Source: Parvularcula oceani (GTDB lineage Bacteria; Pseudomonadota; Alphaproteobacteria; Caulobacterales; Parvularculaceae). Taken from it: a DNA stretch of 64,000 nt. The stretch spans positions 19,209-83,208 of the forward strand of contig NZ_JPHU01000015.1 of NCBI RefSeq assembly GCF_000733125.1. The letters are read 5' to 3'. Of this stretch, positions 44,195 through 53,821 are shown in pieces. The notes beneath the pieces were generated by a model. That model saw nothing but the letters and a program-made list of their open reading frames with translations. It did not search any database and had not been told where the DNA came from. Position 1 is the stretch's first letter; each line of letters starts with the position of its first letter. Position numbers and translations under genes: made by a program.

Positions 44195-45363
44195 CGTTGG
44201 GTTCCTTCGTAAGGGGGCAGGGGCAGGGCGCGCTCGAGGACGAATGCGAACTCGAAACCGGCGCGGATGCGCAGGGTGGGTTGGGCGGTGGCGCCTCGCT
44301 GGACGAGGGTTTGGCCTGCGGCGTTGGTCGTGCCTTGCAACGCCTCGCGGACGGCTTCGGCGGTTTGGCCATCGCCGCTGACGGCCAGTTCGCTGCCGAC
44401 TCCGAGCAGAGAGGAGAGTAGGCCGGCGCGGACGAGGCGCCCGGTGTGGCGGTCGACTTCGTCTTCGAGCCCTGCCGCACCGGTCGGATCGAGAGCCGGG
44501 AGGTCGGACAGGAGGACCTCTTCGCCGTTCGGGAAGACAAGGCGGTTCCATCGGACGTCGGCACGGGATTGGAACGCGCCGACCTCACTTCCGTAGCGAC
44601 CGATCAGACGAGCGCCTCGCGGGATGAGAACGGCTGCGCCGGTCTGACTGTCGACGACGTTCTCGGTCACCTGTGCGACGGCGGTGCCGGGGAGGTCGGA
44701 GTTCACGGCCGTCAGCAGGCTCGCGCGGACGACCGTCCCCGGGGCGAGGTAGGTACCAGTCGGAGCCGCGGTGCCGTCGGGCATGGCGTCAGCAGAACTG
44801 TCGTCGGCAACAAGGCCGGCAAGCCTCTCACCCTCCGTCGTCCCGCCGCGGCTGCGCAGAGTGAAGAACACGTCGGCCTCGCGAGCTGCCGTGGTGATCC
44901 GGGCCTGGCGGATGCGTTCGACGCGCGCTGCTTCGCTCTCCGCATCGGGTAGGAATGGCATCGCAGCTTCGTCATAGGGCGGCAGTTCGGCCGCGGCGTC
45001 GATACCGAGGGAGCGCTCGGTCTCGATCAGCCCGCCGCCAAGGTCGCCCGGTAGGGGCGGGCCGAGTTGCGGCACGCGGGCAGGCATCGGACCGGACGGC
45101 AGCGGTGCTGCCGCTTCCTCGTAGCTGCGCGGTAGGCGATCAATCGCGTCTGTGGTCGGCTTCGCCGTCGAAGTCGGTAGAAGGGCCGCATCGGCCGTCC
45201 GTACACTCGGCGGCTTCAGCGCGAACAACATCGCACCGAAGACGAGGCCGGCCCCCGCCGCGGACGCGCCGAGGATCACCTTACGAGACAATCGCACAAC
45301 GGGACGGGGACGCGCGCGCAGCGTCAGACCCTCGACGGTCTCACCGTTGGCGGCCCCATTCAT
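44191..45363 (-). CDS. trbI: conjugal transfer protein TrbI (VirB10-like)
   Basis: 390 aa VirB10-type protein spanning both membranes in the secretion channel. It has an N-terminal cytoplasmic stretch, one membrane helix at about 27-45 (VILGASAAGAGLVFGAMLFA), a Pro-rich periplasmic linker, and the C-terminal TrbI beta-barrel domain (YLAPGTVVRASLLTAVNSDLPG, AVLIPRGARLIGRYGS, LPALDPTGAAGL). It overlaps trbG and DUF2274 by 4 nt each. Confidence 0.94.
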   Translation of the reverse strand: MNGAANGETVEGLTLRARPRPVVRLSRKVILGASAAGAGLVFGAMLFALKPPSVRTADAALLPTSTAKPTTDAIDRLPRSYEEAAAPLPSGPMPARVPQLGPPLPGDLGGGLIETERSLGIDAAAELPPYDEAAMPFLPDAESEAARVERIRQARITTAAREADVFFTLRSRGGTTEGERLAGLVADDSSADAMPDGTAAPTGTYLAPGTVVRASLLTAVNSDLPGTAVAQVTENVVDSQTGAAVLIPRGARLIGRYGSEVGAFQSRADVRWNRLVFPNGEEVLLSDLPALDPTGAAGLEDEVDRHTGRLVRAGLLSSLLGVGSELAVSGDGQTAEAVREALQGTTNAAGQTLVQRGATAQPTLRIRAGFEFAFVLERALPLPPYEGTQR

Positions 45364-46346
45364 CGCCGGCCTCCGGTCCGCTCGATGCGGACACGCTGTT
45401 GACGCTTGCCGCCGAGGCGTAGTTCGGCAGCGTCGAAGAGGCCGTCGACGACGTAGGACTGATCGCTGACGCGGTAGTTCATGAGCGAGGGCTCGTCCTC
45501 GTCCGAGAGCACGAAGAGGGGTGGGCGGACGGCCGCTTCGCCGCCGTCCGGCATCTGAACATAGGTTCGCGTCCCGTCGTCGAAGGCACGAAGCGGGCGC
45601 CAGGCGGGCCGGTCGCCGCTGATCCGGTAGGCGAAGTTGAGCGAGCCGACGTCTACGCGGTCGGCGACAGTGCTCGCTGCCTCACGTTCGGCCGCGGCGG
45701 CCCGCCCGCGAAGGGCAAGTAGCTCGTCTTGCGGGTACCGCCAGGACAGGGCAGCCATGTAAGTGCCGTCGGTCGAACGAAGCTCGAGGTGGTAGGCGCG
45801 GCGATCCGTCGTGACGACGAGGTTCGTCGTCAGGTCCGGGCCGGTCGGCTTGACGAGGATATGCGTGCGCGCGCCCTCGCCGCTGCCGGACGTCGTGTCG
45901 CCGAGCACCCAGCGAAGGGTGTCGCCAGCGGACACGTCGACGAGCCGTTCACCCTGCTGCAGGGCGATGTCCGTGACCTGCTCGGGCGCAGCGTAGACCT
46001 GATAGAGCGCACCGGGGGCGTAGTCGTAGACCTGGATGGCGTTGAGGAAGCGACCGCCGTTGGGCTCGACGCGCGCTGCGGTCGTACCGGAAAGAACGGC
46101 CGGGGCGCCGGTCTCGGCCTTCGCCACGGCTAGGGCCCTCGGACGGGGCTTCAGCTGCCCTGGGAGAGCAAGCGGCTTTGGGACCTCGACGACCTCGATC
46201 GCTGTCGGCTTCTCGTCCGCTAGCTCGGCTGGGACGAAAACTAGCGCAGATTCGGACGAGGTGCTCGGCGTGGTCGCACAGCCGGCAAGCGCCGTACCGA
46301 GTAACAGCGCGATGGACGTAGCTACGTTGTTCCTATAACGGATCAT
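45360..46346 (-). CDS. trbG: conjugal transfer protein TrbG (VirB9-like)
   Basis: 328 aa outer-membrane-complex protein with a lipoprotein signal (ALLLGTALAGC). The N-terminal domain shows YDYAPGALYQVYAAPEQVTDIALQ and the C-terminal domain NFAYRISGDRPAWRPLRAFDDGTRTYVQMP, the canonical TrbG/VirB9 pattern. Start and stop overlap trbF and trbI. Confidence 0.94.
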   Translation of the reverse strand: MIRYRNNVATSIALLLGTALAGCATTPSTSSESALVFVPAELADEKPTAIEVVEVPKPLALPGQLKPRPRALAVAKAETGAPAVLSGTTAARVEPNGGRFLNAIQVYDYAPGALYQVYAAPEQVTDIALQQGERLVDVSAGDTLRWVLGDTTSGSGEGARTHILVKPTGPDLTTNLVVTTDRRAYHLELRSTDGTYMAALSWRYPQDELLALRGRAAAAEREAASTVADRVDVGSLNFAYRISGDRPAWRPLRAFDDGTRTYVQMPDGGEAAVRPPLFVLSDEDEPSLMNYRVSDQSYVVDGLFDAAELRLGGKRQQRVRIERTGGRR

Positions 46347-47041
46347 CGGGTCTCTCCGGTGGTGAAGTCGCGGGACCAGTCGAAGGCGTCGACGAAGATC
46401 CCGAGTGGGTTGGCGGCGAGGTCGAGTTCGGTGCGCGGCTCGCGACGGACGATCGTCAGGACGGCCGAGTAGGGCTCGCGTCCGGCGAAGGCGCCGTTCT
46501 GGTGCGTGGTCTCGGTCCAGCGCAGCTGGAAGGAGGAGGGCGATGCGCGCACGACGCTGACGACCTCCACGGTAATGGTCTTCTCGCCGACCTCGGCGAA
46601 GGGGTCGTTGCGAAGCGCGTAGTCATTGAGCGTTCGCGCTGCACGGTCGGTGACGTACTCGTAGGCGTCCAGCCAGTTCTGCCGCACGACGATCGGGTCG
46701 GTGCTCAGAGAACGGACCTTCGTGACGAACTGCGACAGGTGGTAGGCGACCTGCGCGTCGGTCGGCTCGTAAGTGCGGGCGGCTGCGCCGACGGCGCGAA
46801 CCGCGCCGCTCTCCGCGACCTCGACGACGTAGGCAGCGACGCGGGGCTGGTTCGCCATCACGGCCAGGCTGATCACTGCGATCGCGGCGCAGGCGGTGCT
46901 GCCGAGCGCAGCGATGCGCCAGTTCTTCGCCTGTACGCGGGCCGAGCCGATCCGCTCGTCCCAAACCTGTGCGGCCTTCTGGTAGGGCGTGATGGGTTCA
47001 GGCGTCGCGCCGTAGCGCACGCTAGGTCGTTTCCAGATCAT
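46343..47041 (-). CDS. trbF: conjugal transfer protein TrbF (VirB8-like)
   Basis: 232 aa bitopic VirB8-type assembly factor: cytoplasmic N-terminus with PYQKAAQVWDERIGSARVQAKNWR, a membrane helix at about 45-65, and a periplasmic VirB8 domain (QVAYHLSQFVTKVRSLSTDPIVVRQNW...YEYVTDRA). The start is 3 nt after the trbL stop; its stop overlaps trbG. Confidence 0.94.
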   Translation of the reverse strand: MIWKRPSVRYGATPEPITPYQKAAQVWDERIGSARVQAKNWRIAALGSTACAAIAVISLAVMANQPRVAAYVVEVAESGAVRAVGAAARTYEPTDAQVAYHLSQFVTKVRSLSTDPIVVRQNWLDAYEYVTDRAARTLNDYALRNDPFAEVGEKTITVEVVSVVRASPSSFQLRWTETTHQNGAFAGREPYSAVLTIVRREPRTELDLAANPLGIFVDAFDWSRDFTTGETR

Positions 47042-47044
47042 GGA

Positions 47045-48400
47045 TCAGTCCTCCTGCTTCAGGTTGGGGTTCGCGCCGCTGCCGGGACGATCGCCGTCGG
47101 CGATGGTGCGGGCGGTCATGGAAGCGGCGTCACGGGCGGCACCTGCGCGGCCTGCCTTGCGCGCCCAATCAGGGGTCACTTCTTGGCTAACCGGGCTCGC
47201 TACGGACGACGCGGTGCCGCGAATCGAACCGGCGGATGAACTGCCGCCGGTCGCAGCGAAGGCCGAATGCGCACCGCCGGTGAACGACGATCGAATTCCT
47301 TCGGTCGCGCGGGTCGCAACGCCAGATCCGCCGCTTGCAACGCTGCCACCTGCTGCTCTAGCGACGCCGCTAAGACCGGCAGTGGTCCCTTTCAGTCCGG
47401 ATGCGCCGGACGCGACTTTCGCCATGCCGAAGGCGGTCGTGGCGCCGCCCATCGCGCCAGCAGCAGCTTTCGCCGCGCCGCCTGCACCGCTGGCGACGAC
47501 GCCCACCCCTGCCGATACGCCTCTGACCGCGCCTGCTGCAGCGAGCCCACCGCCGATGCCCACGCCCGCCGCGGTACCGACAGCTGTACCTGCGCCGAGC
47601 TGCGGTGCGCCGGAGACGAGGCCGTTCGCGATACCGGGACCGAAAATGCCGAGCGCGAGAAGGGAGAGGCTCGCGAGCATCATAGCGAGCCCGTGGTTCA
47701 AAGTGACCTCAACATCCTCTGGCGGCAACATCGCCTCGAAGATCGACGTGCCGATGCCGACGACGATCGCCAGCATCATGATCTTGATGCCGGACGCTAC
47801 GACGTTCCCGAGAACGCGCTCGGCGAGGAACGCCGTCTTGTTCCAAAGGGCGAAGGGTACGAGGACGAAGCCAGCGAGTGTCGTCAGCTTGAATTCAATG
47901 ATCGCGACGAAGACTTGGACCGCAAGAAGGAAGAAGGCGGCAACGACGATCAGCCAGCTGAGCAAAAGAGGGATGATGACGAAGAGGTTCGCCGTGACTT
48001 CGCGGAACCCTTCGAAGTCTGCGACGGCGTCCAGGAACAGCTGGGCCGCATTCGCCCCCGTTGCTGCGACGAAGCCCGGGGAGAGAAGGTCTTCCCGGGT
48101 AAGTGTGCTACCGGACGCGGTAATGCCGAGTTGTGTAAAGCTTTCGAACACGATCGACGTCAACGTCTGGAAGTTGCCGATGACGAGCGCGAAGAAGCCG
48201 ACGTAGAGAACCTTCCTCACAAGTGATTGGACCACGTCGTTGCTGCCGCCCCAGGCCCAGAAGAGCCCAGCCAAGGTGATGTCGAGCGTAACGAGGAACG
48301 TCGTCAGATAGGCGACGTCCGGCTGCAGCAGGCCGAAGCCGCTGTCGATGTACGCAGCGAACGCGTCGAGGAAAGCATCGATAACGTTGAGATCGTTCAC
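47045..48400 (-). CDS. trbL: conjugal transfer protein TrbL (VirB6-like)
   Basis: 451 aa polytopic inner-membrane protein. The first 250 residues hold about six membrane helices (TTFLVTLDITLAGLFWAWGG, VLYVGFFALVIGNFQTL, LSWLIVVAAFFLLAVQVFVA, FVLVPFALWNKTAFLAERV). A long Gly/Ala/Ser-rich tail follows, typical of TrbL. The GTG at 48400 begins MNDLNVIDAFLDAF; the ORF is open further upstream but without family similarity. Confidence 0.88.
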   Translation of the reverse strand: MNDLNVIDAFLDAFAAYIDSGFGLLQPDVAYLTTFLVTLDITLAGLFWAWGGSNDVVQSLVRKVLYVGFFALVIGNFQTLTSIVFESFTQLGITASGSTLTREDLLSPGFVAATGANAAQLFLDAVADFEGFREVTANLFVIIPLLLSWLIVVAAFFLLAVQVFVAIIEFKLTTLAGFVLVPFALWNKTAFLAERVLGNVVASGIKIMMLAIVVGIGTSIFEAMLPPEDVEVTLNHGLAMMLASLSLLALGIFGPGIANGLVSGAPQLGAGTAVGTAAGVGIGGGLAAAGAVRGVSAGVGVVASGAGGAAKAAAGAMGGATTAFGMAKVASGASGLKGTTAGLSGVARAAGGSVASGGSGVATRATEGIRSSFTGGAHSAFAATGGSSSAGSIRGTASSVASPVSQEVTPDWARKAGRAGAARDAASMTARTIADGDRPGSGANPNLKQED

Positions 48401-48488
48401 CGTGAATGTCCGTAGAGTGAGTAATTCTGTGGTGCCGTAGGCGCGCGACAGAAGCAGGGGAGAAGAGGGGGTTTCTGGTTTCCGTTGA

Positions 48489-49220
48489 TCAGCCGCGCGG
48501 CGTGTAGCGAACGCCGTCTCCGCGGAACCGAGCGAGCCTCGCCTTCGCGGCGGCTGCTTCGGCAAGGTCCGCGGCCTGCGCCGTCGCGTCCGCCCGGGCC
48601 TGTGCCGCAAGTAGCGCCTGGGTCTGCATCTGCTGCTTGATGGCAAGCGCCTGCATTTCGTTGCCAGCCTGCAGAGCCGATAGGTTACCAATCGCGCTCT
48701 GGCTCTCGCGGAAGAGGTCTTCGAGCGTCGTCCGGTCGGCCCGCAGCGCGTCGATCGTTCGGACCTGTGCACGCAGGCTGTCCTCGACTGCCGCGTGGCT
48801 GAGTTCGAAGCGCGTGGTGGCGTCTGCCCTAAGCGAGGCCGCGGTCACGACGTCCGGATCGTAGGCCGCGGAGAAGACGGTGCTGTATGCGTCGTCGATG
48901 CGGACCGCGTCGTAGGCGATGCCCCTCGCTGAGCCGATCAGCGTCTCGAGCTCGTAGAGGTCGCGGCGAAGGTCCGACATGACCGAGGTCGGCAGGGTCC
49001 GCAGGTCGTTCGCCATGTTCTGCAGCATACGCGCCTCGTTCGCGAGTTGGCGCACCTGGTTCTGGATCTGCCGCAGTGTCCGCTCGGCGGTCAGGACGTT
49101 CTGCGCGAGGTTAGTCGGGTCGATGACGATGTCGCCGACGCCGAAGAGCGCGTTGGCGGACGGTAGGGACGCGACGCCAAGGGCGGGGACCGCGAACAGG
49201 GCGGCGAGGGTCTTCTTCAT
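48489..49220 (-). CDS. trbJ: conjugal transfer protein TrbJ (VirB5-like)
   Basis: 243 aa exported pilus-tip-type protein with a signal peptide (LAALFAVPALGVASLPSANA). The mature part begins GVGDIVIDPTNLAQNVLTAERTL and is largely helical and coiled, as in TrbJ. ATG overlaps the trbE stop (ATGA). An 88-nt gap separates it from trbL, where an entry-exclusion gene (trbK) sits in some relatives; no such gene is visible here. Confidence 0.91.
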   Translation of the reverse strand: MKKTLAALFAVPALGVASLPSANALFGVGDIVIDPTNLAQNVLTAERTLRQIQNQVRQLANEARMLQNMANDLRTLPTSVMSDLRRDLYELETLIGSARGIAYDAVRIDDAYSTVFSAAYDPDVVTAASLRADATTRFELSHAAVEDSLRAQVRTIDALRADRTTLEDLFRESQSAIGNLSALQAGNEMQALAIKQQMQTQALLAAQARADATAQAADLAEAAAAKARLARFRGDGVRYTPRG

Positions 49221-51664
49221 GCTGAGGCTCCTTCGGTGGTGGCGGGGAGGGGGATGCGGTCGGCAAGCAGTTCGGCCGCCCACGGCAGGCCGCACTCGGC
49301 GAGCCAGGCAGCGGCGAAACCGTTCGGCCCAGCACCACCGAGAACGCGGTCGATCGCGCGCTGGTCGCCCGGCGAGGCTGCTGCGCAGAGCGCGAGCGCG
49401 ACCGGACCGAGCGCCAGGTCGAACAGCCGGTTCCCGCGCGGCGACTGGTAGTAGTAGTGCCGCTTGGGCGTCGCGCCGGCGATGATCTGGACCTGACGGT
49501 CGTTGAGGCCGAAGGCGCGGTAGGCGCCGAGCGATTGCGCCTCGGTCGCCCGCTCGTTCGGCAGGAAGATGCGCGTCGGACAGCTCTCTGCGATGACAGA
49601 AGCGATCGGGCTCGACTCGATGTCGGCGAGCGACTGCGTCGCGAACACGACGGAGACGTTCTTCTTACGGAGCGTCTTCAGCCAGCTCTTGATCTGGTTC
49701 GCGAAGAGCGGGTGGTCGAGGAATGTCCACGCCTCGTCGAGGATCAACAGCGTCGGCGAGCCGTCGAAGCGCGCCTCGAGCTTATGGAACAGGTAAGCGA
49801 GGGCGGGCGGCACGACAGCGGGCGCCTCCATCAGTGCTTCGGTCTCGAAGCACTGAACGCTGGCACCGGCCCCGCCGAAGCGGTCCTCATCCGCATCGAA
49901 CAGCCAGCCATAGGCGCCGTCGATGGTGTAGGGACGCAGCGCGTCCCGAAGGATGCTCGATTGCAGCGTCAGCACGAGGCCAGTCATGGTTCGCTGCTCA
50001 TGTGGCGCTCCCGCCAGGCTGCCGAGTGCGGTCCAGACGGCATCGCGGATGTCGGGCGTGACCGGCACGCCTTGCTCTTCGATCAGACCGTGCAGCCAGT
50101 CCGCTGCGAAGGTCCGGCCCTCGGGCGTGTCGATCGCCCGCAGGGGCTGGAAGCCCTGATCCTCGCCGAGCCGGTAGTGCGCGCCGCCCATGGCAAGCGT
50201 CGCCGCGCGGGCGCTGTTGCCGCGATCGAAGATGAAGACCTGCGCACCCTCGTAGCGCATGAACTGCAGCGCGATTAGCGAGAGTAGGACGGACTTCCCG
50301 GCCCCGGTCGGCCCGACGATCGCGGTGTGGCCGACATCGCCGACGTGAGTGGTCAGGCGGAAGGGCGTCTGACCTTCAGTGCTCGCGACTAGCAGCGGTG
50401 GGCCGTTCAGGTGATCGTTCCGCTCCAGCCCCGCCCAGACTGAGCCGAACGGCATCAAGTGTGAGGCGTTCAAAGAGCTGACGAGCGGGCGACGGACGTT
50501 TGCGTAGGCGTGGCCCGGTAGGCTGCCGAGCCAAGAGTCCACCGCGTTGAGATCCTCATCGATCGTCGCGAAGCCCAAGCCCCCGAGCGCGCGCTCGACC
50601 AGCTTCGCCTTCTCGGACAGCCGGGCGGCGTCCTCGTCTGCGATCACGACGCTCGTCGTCAGGTAGCCATAGCTGGCGTAGTCGGCGCCGAGTTCCTGCA
50701 GTGCCTCGTCCGCGTCGGCAGCTTTGTTGTCGGCGTCCGTGTCGACGAGAGCAGAGCCCTCCTGCGTCATCGCTTCCTTGACGAGCGCGAGGACGCCCTT
50801 GCGCTTCGCGAACCACTGACGCCGCAGCCGGCTCAGCTCCTTCGTCGCCTCTACCTTGTCGAGGGGCAGGAACCGGGTGGCCCAGCGATGCTCGAAGGGC
50901 AGCGAACCGAGTGCATCGAGAAGGCCAGGCTCCGTCTGCGGTGGGAAGCCGAGCACGGTGAGCGTTTTGAGGTGCCGGTCGCCGAGCTTCGGTGCGAGCC
51001 CGCCCGTCAGCGGCGTGTCGATCAGGAAGGCGTCGAGGTAAGCGGGAACGTTCGGCCGCCGGATGGTGTGATCCTTCGTGGTGACACAGCCGTGCAGGAA
51101 GGTCAGGGTCTCGTCGTCGTCGAGCGGCGCGAACTCCGGGCAGAGGTCGGCGAGCAGATCGAAGGTCCGGTCCGTCTGTGTGCGGAAGCTCGCGAGGTAC
51201 TCCCAGTAGGAGGGGCCGGCGGCCTTTGCCTCGTCGGACCGCTCGACCAGCAAGCCGGAAAGCTTTCGGCTCGCTTCGGACGGCGGTAGGTAAGTCAACG
51301 TGAAGTAGGTCTCGGTCGCGAAGTGCTCGCCCGCCGCCTCGAACTGACCACGGCGCTCCTCGTCGACGAGCCACGCGGCAGGGCAGTCGAAGGTGCTGTC
51401 CGGGTAGCCGCGCGCCTCGCGCCGCCGCGCCTCGAAGTGTACGGCCCAGCCGCTGCCGAAGCGGCGCAGTACGTTGTTGATGCGAGCGGTCGCTTGTACG
51501 AGCCCTTCAGGCGTCGTGCTGCCGAGATCGGGTCCGCGGTAGCGGGCGGTGCGCTGGAAGCTGCCGTCCTTGTTCAGGATCACGCCCGGCGCGACGAGGC
51601 AGGCCCAGGGAAGGTAGTCGGCGAGGATCGCAGGCCGTGCTCGGTACTCGGCGATGTTTAGCAT
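49217..51664 (-). CDS. trbE: conjugal transfer ATPase TrbE (VirB4-like)
   Basis: 815 aa VirB4-family ATPase energising the T4SS. The N-terminal CagE/TrbE domain starts MLNIAEYRARPAILADYLPW. Walker A is VGPTGAGKSVLL near residue 445 and Walker B TLLILDEAWTFLDHP, followed by FATQSLADI. The C-terminus ends in the usual conserved segment (GLNDRQVQIIAGATPKRHYYYQS). It overlaps trbD by 7 nt and trbJ by 4 nt. Confidence 0.95.
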   Translation of the reverse strand: MLNIAEYRARPAILADYLPWACLVAPGVILNKDGSFQRTARYRGPDLGSTTPEGLVQATARINNVLRRFGSGWAVHFEARRREARGYPDSTFDCPAAWLVDEERRGQFEAAGEHFATETYFTLTYLPPSEASRKLSGLLVERSDEAKAAGPSYWEYLASFRTQTDRTFDLLADLCPEFAPLDDDETLTFLHGCVTTKDHTIRRPNVPAYLDAFLIDTPLTGGLAPKLGDRHLKTLTVLGFPPQTEPGLLDALGSLPFEHRWATRFLPLDKVEATKELSRLRRQWFAKRKGVLALVKEAMTQEGSALVDTDADNKAADADEALQELGADYASYGYLTTSVVIADEDAARLSEKAKLVERALGGLGFATIDEDLNAVDSWLGSLPGHAYANVRRPLVSSLNASHLMPFGSVWAGLERNDHLNGPPLLVASTEGQTPFRLTTHVGDVGHTAIVGPTGAGKSVLLSLIALQFMRYEGAQVFIFDRGNSARAATLAMGGAHYRLGEDQGFQPLRAIDTPEGRTFAADWLHGLIEEQGVPVTPDIRDAVWTALGSLAGAPHEQRTMTGLVLTLQSSILRDALRPYTIDGAYGWLFDADEDRFGGAGASVQCFETEALMEAPAVVPPALAYLFHKLEARFDGSPTLLILDEAWTFLDHPLFANQIKSWLKTLRKKNVSVVFATQSLADIESSPIASVIAESCPTRIFLPNERATEAQSLGAYRAFGLNDRQVQIIAGATPKRHYYYQSPRGNRLFDLALGPVALALCAAASPGDQRAIDRVLGGAGPNGFAAAWLAECGLPWAAELLADRIPLPATTEGASA

Positions 51665-51960
51665 GACAGGTACGCCTTGTGCTTCAGGTGACGTGTTGCG
51701 ACCGGGACGAAGTCCGGATCGCGCTTGGCGGCTCTGACGGCGGCGCCGTGGCCGAGCGCCCAGATGAGGAGGCCGGGCACGAAGAGCTGCAGGCCGATGC
51801 CGAGGGCGGCCGCGAGCGTGCCGATCGCGATGGCGAGGCCGCGGGGCGCACCGCCGAGCAGGATCGGATCGCTCAGCGACCGGTGCACCGGCACGCGGTA
51901 GCCGTCCGGCAGGGCGGCGCTGACCGCGCCGCCCCCTTCGTTCGTCCGTCCGCCGCTCAA
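51658..51960 (-). CDS. trbD: conjugal transfer protein TrbD (VirB3-like)
   Basis: 100 aa small inner-membrane protein: GYRVPVHRSLSDPILLGGAPRGLA, then a hydrophobic stretch IAIGTLAAALGIGLQLFVPGLLIWALGHG and a charged tail ending HKAYLSC, the standard TrbD/VirB3 pattern. The start is taken as TTG at 51960, overlapping the trbC stop (TTGA) with GGCGGAG upstream; no ATG or GTG is available before the conserved part. Confidence 0.85.
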   Translation of the reverse strand: MSGGRTNEGGGAVSAALPDGYRVPVHRSLSDPILLGGAPRGLAIAIGTLAAALGIGLQLFVPGLLIWALGHGAAVRAAKRDPDFVPVATRHLKHKAYLSC

Positions 51961-52358
51961 AGGACGAGCGCTCCGCCGCCGAAGCTGAAGAAGGACAGGA
52001 AGAAGCTCGTCGCGGCGAAGGCGATCGACAGACCGAACACGATCTGGATGAGCTTGCGGAAGCCGCCCGACGTCTCGCCGAAGGCCAGCGTCAGACCGGT
52101 CATGGTGATGACGAGCACCGCCATGATCTTCGCGACCGGCCCTTCGATCGAGGCGAGGATAGAGGCGAGCGGCGCTTCCCACGGCATGCCGGAACCGGCA
52201 GCCTGCGCGCCGCTGACGAGCATGGCGACGCCGACGCCCAACAAAGCGCTGGCGATCGCGACGTTGCGGATTGCCAGCTTCATCTCGGGCGGCGTCGAAG
52301 CAGCATTCGTTGCCGGTTTGTTCTTTCCCGGAGCGAGGGAGGGGAGGGTGGTGTCCAT
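51957..52358 (-). CDS. trbC: conjugal transfer pilin TrbC (VirB2-like)
   Basis: 133 aa prepilin with a long N-terminal region, a hydrophobic signal (NVAIASALLGVGVAMLVSGAQAAG), then PWEAPLASILASIEGPVAKI and a second hydrophobic helix with GLTLAFGETSGGFRKLIQIVFGL. This is the TrbC/VirB2 motif. It lies 60 nt after trbB and overlaps trbD. Confidence 0.92.
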   Translation of the reverse strand: MDTTLPSLAPGKNKPATNAASTPPEMKLAIRNVAIASALLGVGVAMLVSGAQAAGSGMPWEAPLASILASIEGPVAKIMAVLVITMTGLTLAFGETSGGFRKLIQIVFGLSIAFAATSFFLSFFSFGGGALVL

Positions 52359-52418
52359 GATCGGTCCTTCTTCGGTTGGGGCCAGTTGGTCGGCGCGGGG
52401 GGGGCGTAAGGCGGGGGC

Positions 52419-53378
52419 CTATCCATCCTCCGGCCGAAGGCTCGCGCAGGGCGCGAGGTCGTAGTCACCGTCCGGGTTCAGCTCCTGCACGGTGACGATC
52501 TCGTCGAGGCGGCGGTGCCGACCGCGCCCCTTCAGGAAGGCGAGGGCGTGTACGGTCTCCGCAATCATGCCGCGGGGCACGTTCACGGCCGCCTCACCGC
52601 AGAGTTGCTCCAAGCGGGTCAGTCCCGCCCGGGCGCTATTCGCGTGCAGCGTCGCGATCCCGCCGGGATGACCGGTGTTCCACGCCTTCAGTAGATCCAG
52701 CGCCTCCGGTCCCCGAACCTCGCCGACGATGATGCGGTCAGGCCGCAGGCGCAGCGTCGAGCGGAGAAGGGCGGTCAGGTCCGCGGTCCCCTGTTTCGTA
52801 CGCAGGCGGACGACGTCGGCTGCGTCGCAGCGTAGCTCGCGCGTGTCTTCGATGACCACCACCCGTTCGCGTTGCCCTGCCACCTCGGCGAGCAGGGCGT
52901 TCGCGAGCGTCGTCTTGCCGGACCCCGTGCCACCGACCACGATGACGTTGCGTCGGTGGCGGACGAGGTGACGTAGGACGTCCGCCTGCCCCTCGGACAT
53001 CACGCCTGATCGGACGTAGTCCGCCAGCGTGTAGACGACCGAGGCCGGGCGGCGGATCGCGAAGCACGGCGCCGTCACGACGGGTGGCAGCAGGCCTTCG
53101 AAGCGTTCGCCGGTGCCCGGCAGCTCGGCGCTGACGATCGGCGAGCCGTCATGCGCCTCGGCGCGGACGTGCGATGCGACGAAGCGGACGATCCGTTCGG
53201 CGTCCGCCACGGGCAGGACACGCCCGAGGCACTGACGGCCGTCGCCATGCCGGTCGACCCAGAGGCGTCCGTCGGGGTTCTGCATGACGTCCGTGACGCG
53301 TTCGTCCTGTAGCGCGACCGCTACGTGCGGACCGAGGGCCGTCAGAAACATGGCGTGCTGGCGCTCAGCGCTGTTCAT
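52419..53378 (-). CDS. trbB: conjugal transfer ATPase TrbB (VirB11-like)
   Basis: 319 aa hexameric traffic ATPase: Walker A VVGGTGSGKTTLANALL, Asp box VIEDTRELR, and Walker B/His box PDRIIVGEVRGPEALDLLKAWNTGHPGGIATLHANS. N-terminal VTDVMQNPDGRLWVDRHGDG matches the TrbB N-domain. ATG overlaps the CopG-type gene's stop. Confidence 0.95.
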   Translation of the reverse strand: MNSAERQHAMFLTALGPHVAVALQDERVTDVMQNPDGRLWVDRHGDGRQCLGRVLPVADAERIVRFVASHVRAEAHDGSPIVSAELPGTGERFEGLLPPVVTAPCFAIRRPASVVYTLADYVRSGVMSEGQADVLRHLVRHRRNVIVVGGTGSGKTTLANALLAEVAGQRERVVVIEDTRELRCDAADVVRLRTKQGTADLTALLRSTLRLRPDRIIVGEVRGPEALDLLKAWNTGHPGGIATLHANSARAGLTRLEQLCGEAAVNVPRGMIAETVHALAFLKGRGRHRRLDEIVTVQELNPDGDYDLAPCASLRPEDG

Positions 53379-53821
53379 CGGCTCGGCTCCTTCTCGGTAC
53401 CGAAGAAGTCCGCCGCGGTCGGGGTGAGATCCTCTGCCACCTCCGTGGTGAGGCCCCCGCCGCCGCGCACCCGCTCGCTGACGCGTTCGATGAACTGCTC
53501 GAAGCGCTTCGCGCCGGTCTGCTTCGCGAGCCGCTGTGCCTCCTCGGACAGGGCGGGCGTGACGGACAGGTAGTAGCGTACGAAGAGCGCGATCATCTCC
53601 GCCGTGATGCGTTGGTCGCGACCGATCCGGTCGAGGCGCTTGGCGTGTTGGTTGAGGCGCTCCAGTACAGCCTCGTCCTGCCGCTCCGGCGCGCAGTAGT
53701 GCGCGATCGCGGCGTCCACGACCGAGCCCTTGCTGACACCGGACCGGCGAGGGTGCCGATCAAGCATCTGCAGTGTCTCCGGTAGGACGCGGACGTTCAT
53801 CTTCGGCTTGGCCTGCTTCAT
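53375..53821 (-). CDS. CopG/RHH-type protein between traG and trbB
   Basis: 148 aa. The N-terminus (MNVRVLPETLQMLDRHPRRSGVSKGSVVDAAI) is a ribbon-helix-helix DNA-binding region; the rest is helical. A CopG-family gene between traG and trbB is normal in Trb-type ICEs and may regulate the operon or assist the relaxosome. It overlaps both neighbours by 4 nt. Confidence 0.85.
   Translation of the reverse strand: MKQAKPKMNVRVLPETLQMLDRHPRRSGVSKGSVVDAAIAHYCAPERQDEAVLERLNQHAKRLDRIGRDQRITAEMIALFVRYYLSVTPALSEEAQRLAKQTGAKRFEQFIERVSERVRGGGGLTTEVAEDLTPTAADFFGTEKEPSR

Noticed and set aside
48401..48488. trbK entry-exclusion gene between trbJ and trbL
   Set aside because: Only 88 nt, with no ORF carrying a lipobox.
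44191..53378. Conjugation genes as a plasmid rather than an ICE
   Set aside because: No replication or partition genes are in view, and the AlpA-DUF2840-traF-relaxase and trb order matches integrative elements; a plasmid is not strictly excluded because the right side is cut off.
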